NCBI RefSeq assembly: GCF_002943525.1 | Contig: NZ_CP025394.1 | Coordinates: 6,339,001 to 6,403,000, forward strand | DNA: 64,000 bases | Reading direction: 5' to 3' | DNA from: Kitasatospora sp. MMS16-BH015 | Lineage (GTDB): Bacteria; Actinomycetota; Actinomycetes; Streptomycetales; Streptomycetaceae | Part shown: in pieces, positions 16,556 through 27,072 of the stretch | How positions within the stretch are numbered: position 1 is the first letter of the stretch | Layout: every line of letters begins with the position of its first letter | The notes under the pieces: generated by a model | Told to the model about the DNA's origin: nothing | The model's input: the letters and a program-made list of their open reading frames with translations, nothing else | The model's database searches: none | Translations under genes and position numbers: made by a program

Positions 16556-16933
16556 TCAGTCACCGGTGCGCGGGCGGCGGGACAGGGCCAGCAGGCTCAG
16601 CCCGAACATCAGCACCCCCAGCGGCAGGTGGACGGCCGGTACGTGGGCGATGCCGAGCACGACCTGGGCCGAGGCGAGCAGGAGGAAGCCGAGGGCCTCC
16701 CCGATCGGCCGGGTCGGGCCGCCGCCCGGCTTCCAGGCCAGTACGGCCGCCAGGACGTAGAGCATCGAGGCCGCGTACATCACCCGGGCGCCGACCCCGT
16801 GCACCGTCTCGCCGTACGAGGTGCTCAGCAGCAGCCCGGCCGAGACGGCCTGGGCCAGGATGGTCAGGGTCTGCAGGGTGAGTGCGATCCGCAGGAACGA
16901 GTGGCTGCGCCGTACCGTCGTCTGAGTGGCCAT
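16556..16933 (-). CDS. Small four-helix membrane protein divergent from the sigma factor
   Basis: Protein of 125 aa. After a short basic head (TTVRRSHSF) there are four hydrophobic segments: IALTLQTLTILAQAVSAGLLL, VMYAASMLYVLAAVLAW, ALGFLLLASAQVVLGIAHV and LPLGVLMFGLSLLAL. No family I recognise; the general pattern is that of small DoxX-like or integral membrane proteins. The ATG at 16933 has a GGGAGGA ribosome site. It is divergent from the ECF41 sigma gene with 119 bases between starts, so a regulatory link is plausible but only inferred. Confidence 0.75.
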   Translation of the reverse strand: MATQTTVRRSHSFLRIALTLQTLTILAQAVSAGLLLSTSYGETVHGVGARVMYAASMLYVLAAVLAWKPGGGPTRPIGEALGFLLLASAQVVLGIAHVPAVHLPLGVLMFGLSLLALSRRPRTGD

Positions 16934-17052
16934 GCCGTGGTCCTCCCGTCCGCCCGTGGGCGGTTCCGCGCCCGGAGGCGGTGATCGATAAGGTCTCACC
17001 CGGTCCGACGAAGCGGGCCCGCGAAAGGTCAGGCGCGAAGGGGGCCGGTGCC

Positions 17053-18003
17053 ATGACGGGGGTGTCGGGGGTGTCCGGGGGGTCGGGGATGGCGGGGGCG
17101 GCAGGGGTGGCGGGGGAGCGGCGGCAGTTGCTCAACATCGCGTACCGGCTGCTCGGTTCGCTGACCGAGGCCGAGGACGCCGTGCAGGAGGCGTACACCC
17201 GGTGGTACGCGCTGGCGCCGGGGCAGCGGGCGCAGGTCCGGGTGCCGGGGGCCTGGCTGACCACGGTGACCGGGCGGATCTGCCTGGACCTGCTCGGTTC
17301 GGCGCGGGCCCGGCGGGAGCGGTACGTCGGTGCCTGGCTGCCCGAACCGTTGCCCGACCCGGCCGAGTGGGGGCCGAGGGACACGAGCACGACGGGCGCG
17401 GGGGCCGTCGATCCGGCCGAGCAGGTGGTGCTGGACGAGTCGGTGGGCACGGCCTTCCTGGTCGTCCTGGAGACGATGACCCCGGCCGAGCGGGTGGCCT
17501 TCGTGCTGCACGACGTGTTCCGGTACCCGTTCGCCGAGATCGCGGCCGTGCTCGGCCGTAGCCCGGCGGCCTGCAAGCAGTTGGCCTCCTCGGCCCGGCG
17601 GCGGGTCGGCACCCGGCCCGGCGGCGGAACGGCGGTGGCGGGCCAGGGCGCCGAGACCGTGCGGCGGGTCAAGGACGCCTGGGAGCGCAAGGACGTTCCG
17701 GCGCTGGTCGCGCTGCTCGACCCGGCCGTGGTGATGACCGCCGACGGCGGCGGCTTGGCCGGTGCGGCGCTGCGCCCGCTGGCGGGCGGCGGGCTGGTCG
17801 CTCAGTACATGGTGGCGATCGCCGACAAGGCGCCCGGGCTCGAACTGCTGGTGCGTTCGGTCAGCGGCCGGCCGGGCCTGGTGGCCAGGCGGGACGGCGT
17901 GGTGGTGACGGTGGCCTCGTTCGAGCTGACGGAGGGTCGGGTCGCCCGGATCTGGGTGGTCCGCAACCCGGCGAAGCTCCGCCCCTGGCTGGGCGCTCCG
18001 TAG
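17053..18003 (+). CDS. ECF41-family RNA polymerase sigma factor (SigJ-like) with C-terminal SnoaL-like domain
   Basis: Protein of 316 aa. Sigma region 2 spans about 22-95 (RRQLLNIAYRLLGSLTEAEDAVQEAYTRWY, GAWLTTVTGRICLDLL); the ECF41 linker motif WLPEPL follows; region 4 is about 125-195 (TPAERVAFVLHDVFRYPFAEIAAVLGRSPAACKQLASSARRRV). Residues 200-316 are the SnoaL/NTF2-like extension that regulates ECF41 factors without an anti-sigma, ending in NPAKL in place of the usual NPDKL. The N-terminus carries a low-complexity Gly/Ser/Val run (GVSGVSGGSG). The usual ECF41 partner, a carboxymuconolactone-decarboxylase/oxidoreductase/epimerase gene, is absent; the divergent neighbour is a small membrane protein. 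Confidence 0.92.
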   Translation: MTGVSGVSGGSGMAGAAGVAGERRQLLNIAYRLLGSLTEAEDAVQEAYTRWYALAPGQRAQVRVPGAWLTTVTGRICLDLLGSARARRERYVGAWLPEPLPDPAEWGPRDTSTTGAGAVDPAEQVVLDESVGTAFLVVLETMTPAERVAFVLHDVFRYPFAEIAAVLGRSPAACKQLASSARRRVGTRPGGGTAVAGQGAETVRRVKDAWERKDVPALVALLDPAVVMTADGGGLAGAALRPLAGGGLVAQYMVAIADKAPGLELLVRSVSGRPGLVARRDGVVVTVASFELTEGRVARIWVVRNPAKLRPWLGAP

Positions 18004-18078
18004 GAGAGGCCCTGGCTGCGGGCCGGCGGTCCGGAGCGGTGTGCTCCGGGCCCGCCGGCCCGGTGGTGGCTCAGAGGC

Positions 18079-18732
18079 TCACCAGCCGCGCTCGGCCCAC
18101 TCCTCGAGGTGGGGGCGCTCGGCGCCGAGGGTGGTGTCGCCGCCGTGGCCGGGGTAGACCCAGGTCTCGTCGGGGAGGACGTCGAAGATCTTGGTCTTGA
18201 CGTCGCCGAGGAGGGAGGCGAACCGGGCCGGGTCGTGCTCGGTGTTGCCGACGCCGCCGGGGAAGAGGCAGTCGCCGGTGAAGACGTGCGGGTGGCCCTG
18301 CGGATCGTCGTAGACGAGGACGATCGCCCCGGGGGTGTGGCCGACCAGGTGGCGGACGGTCAGTTCGACCTGGCCGACCCGCAGGGTGTCGCCGTCGTCG
18401 AGCAGCTGGTCGGTCGGCACCGGGATGCCGGGCGCGTCGATCCGGCCCGCCGCGGTGCGGGCGCCGGTGGCAGCCACCACCTCGGCCAGCGCCTGCCAGT
18501 GGTCGTGGTGCTGGTGGGTGGTGACGACGGTGGCCAGCTGCGGGCCGACCGTCTCCAGCAGCACCGGGGCCTCGGCCGCCGCGTCGATCAGCAGCTGCTC
18601 GTCGGTGGCCCGGCAGCGCAGCAGGTAGCAGTTGTTCTCGAACGGGCCGAGCGCGACCTTGGTGATCATCAGGTGGGCGAGCTCGCGGACGTCCGGCGGC
18701 CCGCCGACCTTCACCGCTCCGTGGTACGTCAT
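18079..18732 (-). CDS. MBL-fold metallo-hydrolase (glyoxalase II-like)
   Basis: Protein of 217 aa. The metal site is THQHHDHWQAL (HxHxDH), with GHTPGAIV, FTGDCLFPGGVGN and the late YPGHGGDTTLG. This is the compact glyoxalase-II-like subgroup common in actinomycetes, usually acting on thioesters or related esters. It ends with AERGW, with no further domain. The ATG is at 18732. It is co-directional with the maleylpyruvate-isomerase-like gene 61 bases upstream, both antiparallel to uvrA. Substrate unknown; a mycothiol or glutathione-like thioester would suit the neighbour. Confidence 0.88.
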   Translation of the reverse strand: MTYHGAVKVGGPPDVRELAHLMITKVALGPFENNCYLLRCRATDEQLLIDAAAEAPVLLETVGPQLATVVTTHQHHDHWQALAEVVAATGARTAAGRIDAPGIPVPTDQLLDDGDTLRVGQVELTVRHLVGHTPGAIVLVYDDPQGHPHVFTGDCLFPGGVGNTEHDPARFASLLGDVKTKIFDVLPDETWVYPGHGGDTTLGAERPHLEEWAERGW

Positions 18733-18793
18733 CGGGCCGCTCCTCGCCGCTCGTGGGTGGTCATGGTCTGCACGGAGAGCATCATCACCCAGC

Positions 18794-19552
18794 TCAGCTC
18801 ATCGCGGGAAGCTCCGGCAGCGCCGACCGAGGGTCCGTCAACTGTTCGCCGCCCCGGTGCACCTGGAGGCCGTCGCCGTCCGAGCGACCGGAGAGCCAGG
18901 CGACCAGGGCCCGGACCGGCCCCTCGATCCGGAGCTCGGGCTCGCCCCGGGCGGCACCGAGCCGGCCGGTCAGCTCGAAGTCGTCCTCGGCGGCCAGCTC
19001 GACCGCCGGCAGGCCGGGCTCGGCGGCGTAGCGCTTCAGCAGCCGGGTGAACTCGTAGGTGGCGAAGCCCTCGGGCCAGTGCGCGGGGGTGTACCCGGCG
19101 TCGAGGTCCACGTGGTGGTACTCCAGCTCGCCGAGCCGCTTGGGCAGCAGGTCGTACGCGGGCAGGACGGCGCCGCTGCGGTGCCGCACCTCGACCAGCC
19201 AGGCCTCGGCCGGCAGCGCGGCGGCGAACTCGACGAGCCGGGTGTCGCTGGCCGTCAGGTCGTCCAGCTGCTCGGCGAGAGGGCGCGGCGCGCCGTCCGC
19301 GATGTCCTGGTCGCGCACCTCCTGGCTGACGTACTGCGGGATGTCCCGGCCGGTGCGGGCGCCTTCGAGCAGGTTGACCAGCGAATCGGCATTGCGGGAG
19401 ACGTGGCTGAGCACGTGGCCGCGAGTCCAGCCGGGCAGGGCGGAGGGCTCGGCGACGGCCTCCGGCGGCAGCTCGGCGACGGTGCGGTGCAGGCGGGCGA
19501 AGGCCTCGGCCAGCTCGTTCAGGGCGGTGGTCACGTCGACCTGGTGGGTCAT
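18794..19552 (-). CDS. Maleylpyruvate isomerase family mycothiol-dependent enzyme
   Basis: Protein of 252 aa. The N-terminal DinB-like four-helix metal-binding domain (MDMPI) shows LPGWTRGHVLSHVSRNADSLVNLLEGA and, further on, GELEYHHVDLDAGYTPAHWPEGF, which together supply the His/Asp ligands. The C-terminal domain (about 165-250) is the SCP2-like MDMPI_C part with LRIEGPVRALVAWLSGRSDGDGL. Such proteins use mycothiol, the actinobacterial thiol, in isomerase or transferase reactions; the substrate here is unknown. A broken second copy of this family lies at 60979-61620. Confidence 0.88.
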   Translation of the reverse strand: MTHQVDVTTALNELAEAFARLHRTVAELPPEAVAEPSALPGWTRGHVLSHVSRNADSLVNLLEGARTGRDIPQYVSQEVRDQDIADGAPRPLAEQLDDLTASDTRLVEFAAALPAEAWLVEVRHRSGAVLPAYDLLPKRLGELEYHHVDLDAGYTPAHWPEGFATYEFTRLLKRYAAEPGLPAVELAAEDDFELTGRLGAARGEPELRIEGPVRALVAWLSGRSDGDGLQVHRGGEQLTDPRSALPELPAMS

Positions 19553-19874
19553 GGCGGTGGTGCTCCCGGGTTCGTCGGCTCGGGGATCAAGCGGCGGATC
19601 AAGGTACGGGTCAAGAACAGCATGCGCTTGCGGGATGCCTTACGGGGGGTCCCGTCGTTATTCCAGTGGGCGGAACCGTTCCGCCGTGTTGACCTGGGGG
19701 TTTGCCGGGCCGGTCGGCGGGGGTCCGAGGCGGTCTTCACTCGTTCGGGTGGTCTCCACTGGACAGGCTCGATATTCGAACGCCTGAGCTAGTAGGCTGA
19801 CGGGCGCACACTGGAAGAATTCGCCCCCGGTCTTCGACCAGGGGATCCCCTCCCGGAGAAAGGCGCCAGAAGCC
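19553..19874 (+). promoter_or_regulatory. uvrA upstream region
   Basis: These 322 bases hold the promoters for uvrA and the divergent isomerase-like gene. The only SOS-like sequence I see is TCGAAC at 19776-19781, matching one half of the actinobacterial LexA box; the second half (GAGCTA) agrees at three of six positions. The uvrA ribosome site is CCGGAGAAAG near 19855. No gene fits here. Confidence 0.35.
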
Positions 19875-22772
<2,898 letters not shown>

Positions 22773-22803
22773 CCACGGCTAGCCGCAGCCGGCCTCGGCC
22801 GGC

Positions 22804-22835
22804 CGGTCCCGGGACGCCTTCGCGTCCCGGGACCG
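22804..22835 (+). terminator. uvrA terminator hairpin
   Basis: GGTCCCGGGACGC-CTTC-GCGTCCCGGGACC, a perfect 13-base-pair stem (14 with the flanking C/G) and a CTTC loop, lies 31 bases after the uvrA stop and before the convergent reductase gene. It lacks a strong U tract, as is common in streptomycetes. Confidence 0.75.
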
Positions 22836-22857
22836 CTGCTTTCAGGCTCGGCTACCT

Positions 22858-23481
22858 TCAGGCCCCGCTGCGGAGCTCGTCCATGTCACCGGTGGCCGGG
22901 ATGCCCTCGGCCAGTCCGTAGCGCAGCAGGACGGTGCCGCGCGGGCTGGCCGCCGGCGGTTCGAGCAGGGTGAGGTTGGTGGGCACGGCGCCGCCCTCGA
23001 AGAGCTTCTTGCCGGTGCCGAGCACGATCGGGTGCACCCAGAGGTCCAGCCGGTCGAGCAGCTTCTCGCGCAGCAGCGTCTGCACCAGGTCGAGGCTGCC
23101 GACCACCTTCACGTGCTCGTGCCGCTCGCGCAGCTCGCGCACCGCGGCGGGCAGGTCCGGCCCGAGGAGGCTGGACCCGGCCCAGTCGAGCTCCGGCTTC
23201 CCACGCGAAGCCACGTACTTCGGGATGCCGTTGAACAGCTCGGCGAACGGGCTGTCGCCGGCTTGGGGCCAGTAGGCGGCGAAGATGTCGTACGTCCGCC
23301 GCCCGAGCAGCAGGGCGTCGGTGCCCTGGTACGCGGCGTCCACCTGCTCTCCGGCGACCTCGTCCAGCAGCGGCACCTGCCAGCCGCCGAACCGGAACCC
23401 TTCGGGGTCCTCCTCCGGCCCGCCGGGCGCCTGCCCGACCAGGTCGAGGGTGGTGAACAGGGCGAGGTGGATCAGTCCCAT
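22858..23481 (-). CDS. Dihydrofolate reductase family protein (RibD C-terminal domain)
   Basis: Protein of 207 aa. RibD_C/DHFR-like fold: IHLALFTTLDLVGQAPGG, DALLLGRRTYDIFAAYWPQAGD (dinucleotide loop with GRxTY), IPKYVASRG, HVKVVGSLDLVQTLLREKLLDRLDLWVHPIVLGTGKKLFEGG. This is the yyaP/YwjB-like subgroup of uncharacterised NADPH reductases. I moved the start to the ATG at 23481 (GGGAGCA upstream, start of the fold); the upstream in-frame start adds a non-conserved dodecapeptide. Convergent with uvrA. Confidence 0.88.
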   Translation of the reverse strand: MGLIHLALFTTLDLVGQAPGGPEEDPEGFRFGGWQVPLLDEVAGEQVDAAYQGTDALLLGRRTYDIFAAYWPQAGDSPFAELFNGIPKYVASRGKPELDWAGSSLLGPDLPAAVRELRERHEHVKVVGSLDLVQTLLREKLLDRLDLWVHPIVLGTGKKLFEGGAVPTNLTLLEPPAASPRGTVLLRYGLAEGIPATGDMDELRSGA

Positions 23482-23588
23482 GGCGTGCTCCCGAGTGGTC
23501 GGCTGTCCGGTCACCATCTCAGACGGACCGGGCCGACCGGATTCATCGCCCCACCGCGAGTCGCTTCGCGCCGAGTCGCGTCGGCCGC

Positions 23589-24143
23589 TCAGCGGTACCG
23601 GGGGAACCGGTCCGTCGCGATCAGCCAGCGGCCGACCGGGACGGGTTCGCCGTAGTCGTAGGTGCGGGTCTTGGCGTAGTCGGTGCCGTTCGGTTCGGAA
23701 TGTACCTGGACGGTGCCGCGGTCGGGGTCGACGATCAGGTAGAGCGGGATGCCCATCGCCGAGTAGTCGGCGATCTTGTCGCGATAGTCGTTCTCGGGGT
23801 TGGTGCGGGAGACGATCTCGGCGACGAGTTCGAGGTCTTGGGGGTTGACCCCTTCCTGCGGTTGCTCGGCGATGAGATCCTCGCGCAGGACCATGAGATC
23901 GGGAACTCGGACCCGCCCCAGCCTAGCGTCCTGCACGTTGGTGTCCGTCAGCCCGTACATCTCGGGCGTCTGGGCCATGACTTGGCGCGCCAGATTCATG
24001 GCGGTGAAGCCGTGGGGCGTCGAGGAGGACATCATCATGACCAGTCCCTCGGGCCCGATCTCGACGCGCGGCTTCATCGGCAGCTGCGACAGCTCGTCCG
24101 CGATCTCGCGGAGCCGGGCGAAGGTGGCGGGATCGATGCTCAT
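23589..24143 (-). CDS. Uma2-family (DUF820) putative endonuclease
   Basis: Protein of 184 aa with the PD-(D/E)xK-like fold of Uma2: VEIGPEGLVMMMSSSTPHGFTAMNLARQV, then RVRVPDLMVL (conserved PD), LELVAEIVSRTNPENDYRDKIADYSAMGIPLYLIVDPDRGTVQVHS (E-x-S and K). These proteins are abundant in actinomycetes and cyanobacteria; their role, possibly transposon-derived nuclease, is unknown. All acidic positions of the fold appear intact. Start ATG 24143. Confidence 0.88.
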   Translation of the reverse strand: MSIDPATFARLREIADELSQLPMKPRVEIGPEGLVMMMSSSTPHGFTAMNLARQVMAQTPEMYGLTDTNVQDARLGRVRVPDLMVLREDLIAEQPQEGVNPQDLELVAEIVSRTNPENDYRDKIADYSAMGIPLYLIVDPDRGTVQVHSEPNGTDYAKTRTYDYGEPVPVGRWLIATDRFPRYR

Positions 24144-24235
24144 GCCTCCAATCTACTGGCGCGCCCGGGTCCTCATACGGGGTGCGTAGACTGCGGCGGT
24201 CTGTGAGTGATTGTCGTGGTGAGGAGTGGGCGAGG

Positions 24236-24694
24236 ATGACCGAGAGCTCCGGGATGGCCAGCCGGCGGACCGTGCTGTGCGGGGCGGCGGCTGCCGTGGT
24301 GGCCGGTGGGGCGGTGGCTGGGTGCACCTCGCCGTCGTACGGAGGGTCGTCGTCCTCGGCGTCCAGCAGTGGTGGGGGGTCGAAGACCCCGGCGGCGCCG
24401 GTGCAGGTCGGGGCCGTGGCGGACGTCCCGGTCGGCGGGGGGAAGGTCTACCGCGACCAGGCGATCGTGGTGACGCAGCCCTCGGCCGGGCAGTACAAGG
24501 CGTTCAGCGCGCGGTGCACGCACGCCGGGTGCATCGTCGACCAGGTCAAGAACGGGCAGATCCAGTGCCCGTGCCACGGGAGCCGGTTCGGCGCCTCGGA
24601 CGGGGCGGTGCAGGACGGGCCGGCGCCGGAGCCGCTGCCCTCGTACCCCGTCGTGGTCAAGGACGGCCAGTTGGTGGTGACGCCGACCGCCTGA
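24236..24694 (+). CDS. Secreted Rieske [2Fe-2S] lipoprotein
   Basis: Protein of 152 aa. The N-terminus has a twin-arginine motif (MASRRTVLCGAAA) and a lipobox AVAGC, so it is probably Tat-exported and lipid-anchored. A Ser/Gly linker (about 35-55) is followed by a Rieske domain with the two cluster motifs CTHAGC and CPCHGSRF, and a C-terminal PLPSYPVVVKDGQLVV. An electron-transfer role outside the membrane is inferred; no oxygenase or cytochrome partner is adjacent. I chose ATG 24236, next to GAGGAGTGG. From memory a similar Rieske gene sits between uvrA and uvrC in other streptomycetes. Confidence 0.9.
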   Translation: MTESSGMASRRTVLCGAAAAVVAGGAVAGCTSPSYGGSSSSASSSGGGSKTPAAPVQVGAVADVPVGGGKVYRDQAIVVTQPSAGQYKAFSARCTHAGCIVDQVKNGQIQCPCHGSRFGASDGAVQDGPAPEPLPSYPVVVKDGQLVVTPTA

Positions 24695-24716
24695 GGCGGT
24701 GGCGGTGAGAGCTGCG

Positions 24717-24750
24717 GAAGGGGCGCCCCCGGGTGGGGGTGCCCCTTCCG
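24717..24750. terminator. Bidirectional terminator between Rieske and MFS genes
   Basis: GGAAGGGGCGCCCCC-GGGT-GGGGGTGCCCCTTCC is a 15-base-pair stem with a single mismatch (wobble in RNA). It lies 22 bases after the Rieske stop and 3 bases before the convergent MFS stop, marking the left edge of the NRPS cluster. Confidence 0.78.
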
Positions 24751-24753
24751 GCT

Positions 24754-25971
24754 TCAGGGGGTAGGGACGAGCGCGGGGGTGGGTTCGGGTTCGGCCGGGG
24801 CCTCGGGCTTGCCGATCAGGGAGGCGGCGGAGGCGGCGGCGCCGAGGGCCATCAGGGCGAGGACCAGGCGGAAGTCGAGGGTGGCGACCAGGGCCGAGCC
24901 GAGGCCGACGGCGAGGGCCTGGGGGGCGGTCAGGGAGAGGTTGACGGCGGCCTGGGTACGGCCCATCAGGGCCGGCGGGGTGGCGGCCTGGGCGGCGGTG
25001 GCGAGGCCGACCACGGCGGCGGGGATGCCGCCGCCGACGATCAGCAGGCCGGCGGCCACGGCCGGGAGCGAGGGAAGGGTCAGCAGGAGGGTGCCGGCGG
25101 CGAAGACCAGTGAGCCGGTGAGGACGGTGCGGCGCGGGCCGAGCCGGCCGATCGCCAGGCCGCCGAGCACGGAGCCGCCGAGGGCGCCGACGGCCTCCAC
25201 CGTCTCCAGCACGCCGAGGAACTGTGGGGTGCGGTGCAGCCCGTGCTGGATCAGGGCGAACAGCACCGGCTGGAGCAGGCTGAGTACGAAGCCCGTGGCG
25301 GCGGTGGCCACCACCAGTGGGAGCAGGGCCCTGGCCCCGCGCAGGTGGGCGAAGCCCGCGAGCACCTCGCTGCGCCAGGGCTGCCCGGAGGGCGCCGGCC
25401 GGGTCTCGGGCACCCGGAGGGCGAGGAAGGCCAGGGCGGCGGCCAGCAGCACCGCGATGTCGGCCAGCGCGACGGCCCGCCCGCCCAGCCAGCCGTACAG
25501 GCCGGAGCCGGCCAGCGGGGCGATCAGGGTGATGCCGGCCCGGGCGCTCTGGGTCAACCCGGCGGCGGCACCAAAGGTCTGACGATCCGTCAGGATTGAG
25601 CGGAGCAGTGCGCTCTGCGCCGGGGTCAGCACGACCCCGGCGAGGCCGCAGAGCGTGGCCACGCAGTAGATGATCCACACCCGGTCCGGCCCGTCCACCA
25701 GGAGCAGCGGCGTCAACCCGGCCGCCAGAGCCAGGTTGACCCCGATCAGCAGTGGTCGGCGGCGCACCCGGTCGGCCACCAGGCCACCGAGGGGCAGCAG
25801 GAGCAGCGGGGCGGCGGCGCAGAACAGCACCAGCCCGGCGGCCGAGTTGCTGCCGGTCAGCACCTTGGCCCAGATGCCGAGGGCGATGGAGAGCGCGGTG
25901 TCGCCGAGGACGGAGAGCGCGTGCCCGGCGAGGTAGAGCCGGAACTCCGATCGGGCCAACAGCGGGTGCAT
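24754..25971 (-). CDS. MFS transporter (candidate peptide exporter)
   Basis: Protein of 405 aa with 11-12 predicted membrane segments and the DHA-like MFS loop motif GGLVADRVRRRPLLIGVNLA between helices 2 and 3, plus a second copy GGLAIGRLGPRRTVLTGSLVF in the C-terminal half. It belongs to the enterobactin-exporter (EntS)-like or macrolide-efflux type of MFS proteins. It is the last gene of the minus-strand run, 96 bases beyond the aminotransferase, so export of the NRPS product is the natural guess. The Ala/Pro-rich C-terminus (EPEPTPALVPTP) is non-conserved. Confidence 0.85.
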   Translation of the reverse strand: MHPLLARSEFRLYLAGHALSVLGDTALSIALGIWAKVLTGSNSAAGLVLFCAAAPLLLLPLGGLVADRVRRRPLLIGVNLALAAGLTPLLLVDGPDRVWIIYCVATLCGLAGVVLTPAQSALLRSILTDRQTFGAAAGLTQSARAGITLIAPLAGSGLYGWLGGRAVALADIAVLLAAALAFLALRVPETRPAPSGQPWRSEVLAGFAHLRGARALLPLVVATAATGFVLSLLQPVLFALIQHGLHRTPQFLGVLETVEAVGALGGSVLGGLAIGRLGPRRTVLTGSLVFAAGTLLLTLPSLPAVAAGLLIVGGGIPAAVVGLATAAQAATPPALMGRTQAAVNLSLTAPQALAVGLGSALVATLDFRLVLALMALGAAASAASLIGKPEAPAEPEPTPALVPTP

Positions 25972-26067
25972 GGGCGGTCCTTGGGGACAGGGGCGGGGAG
26001 GGGGAGGAAGGGGAGGGGCCGCCGTCCGGCCGGTGGTGAGCCGGTCGGGTGGCGGACAGCCCGGTGG

Positions 26068-27072
26068 TCAGCGGGCCAGGCTGGCGAAGCCTTCGAGCAC
26101 CGCGTCGTTGGCGTCCTTCTCGCCGATGGCGATCCGGATGCCCTGGCCCGGGTAGTACCGGACGGCGACCTCGCGTTCCTCCAGGGCCGCCCGGAGCGGG
26201 GCGTGGTCGCCGGGGGCGACCACCCAGAGGAAGTTGGTCAGGCTCGGGGCCACCGACCAGCCGAGGCCCACGAGTTCGGCGCTGAGCCGGTCGCGTTCGG
26301 CCGTGATCTCGGCGATCCGCTGTTCCACCTCGGCCTGGGCCGAGACGGCGGCCAGCAGGGCCGCCTCCTGGAGGCGGTTGACCGCGTACGGTACCTGATG
26401 GTCCTTGACCCGGCGGGCGAGCTCCGGGGCGGCCAGTGCGTAGCCGATCCGCAGCGCCGCGATGCCGTGCGACTTGGAGAGCGTGCGCAGCACCACCAGA
26501 TTGGGGAACTCGGCGATCCGGTCCGGCACGCTCGGGGCGTCCCAGCCCCGGGCGAAGTCCACGTACGCCTCGTCCAGCAGGATCACCGCGGTGGGCGGCA
26601 CCCGGCGGAAGAAGGCGGTCAGCTCCGCCCAGGAGTAGACCGTGCCGGTCGGGTTGTGCGGGTTGCAGAGCACGATGACCCGGGTGCGCTCGTCCAGCTG
26701 GGCCGCCATCGCCGCGAGGTCGTGCCGGGCGTCGCCGCCCAGCGGCACCGCCCGCGCCTCGGCGCGGACGATGTCGCAGAACATCGGGTAGGCGTCGAAG
26801 CAGGGCGCCGAGTGCACCACGTTGTCGCCGGGCTCGACGAGGGTGTGGAAGAGGTCCAGGGCGACCCCCGCCGAACCGTGGCCGACGACCACGTGCTCGG
26901 CGGGGACTCCCTGCCAGTCCGCGATGATCTGCTCGATCCGCACCGGCCGGAAGGCCGGGTAGCGGTGCAGGTCGTCGGCGGCCCCGGCCAGAGCGGCCAG
27001 GATGGAGGGCAGTGGCGGGTACGGGTGCTCGTTCTGGGCCAGCAGGTGCCGGGCCGTGGTCCGCGCGGCCAT
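26068..27072 (-). CDS. Histidinol-phosphate-aminotransferase-like PLP enzyme of the NRPS cluster
   Basis: Protein of 334 aa, fold-type I aminotransferase of the HisC-like group. Seen: HLLAQNEHPYPPLPSIL, RYPAFRPVRIEQIIADW, GHGSAGVALDLFHTLVEPGDNVV, VIVLCNPHNPTGTVYSW, ILLDEAYVDFARG, and the PLP lysine in TLSKSHGIAALRIGYAL; GIRIAIGEKDANDAVLEGF closes the fold. Its ATG overlaps the methyltransferase stop by one base (TGATG), so the two are translationally coupled. With that enzyme it could re-aminate a beta-methylated alpha-keto acid. The much longer in-frame ORF upstream lies inside the methyltransferase gene and is not used. A true histidine-biosynthetic role is unlikely here. Confidence 0.87.
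   Translation of the reverse strand: MAARTTARHLLAQNEHPYPPLPSILAALAGAADDLHRYPAFRPVRIEQIIADWQGVPAEHVVVGHGSAGVALDLFHTLVEPGDNVVHSAPCFDAYPMFCDIVRAEARAVPLGGDARHDLAAMAAQLDERTRVIVLCNPHNPTGTVYSWAELTAFFRRVPPTAVILLDEAYVDFARGWDAPSVPDRIAEFPNLVVLRTLSKSHGIAALRIGYALAAPELARRVKDHQVPYAVNRLQEAALLAAVSAQAEVEQRIAEITAERDRLSAELVGLGWSVAPSLTNFLWVVAPGDHAPLRAALEEREVAVRYYPGQGIRIAIGEKDANDAVLEGFASLAR

Noticed and set aside
19776..19791. LexA (SOS) box upstream of uvrA
   Set aside because: Only one half (TCGAAC) is present; the other half matches three of six positions, so it is mentioned only as a weak half-site.
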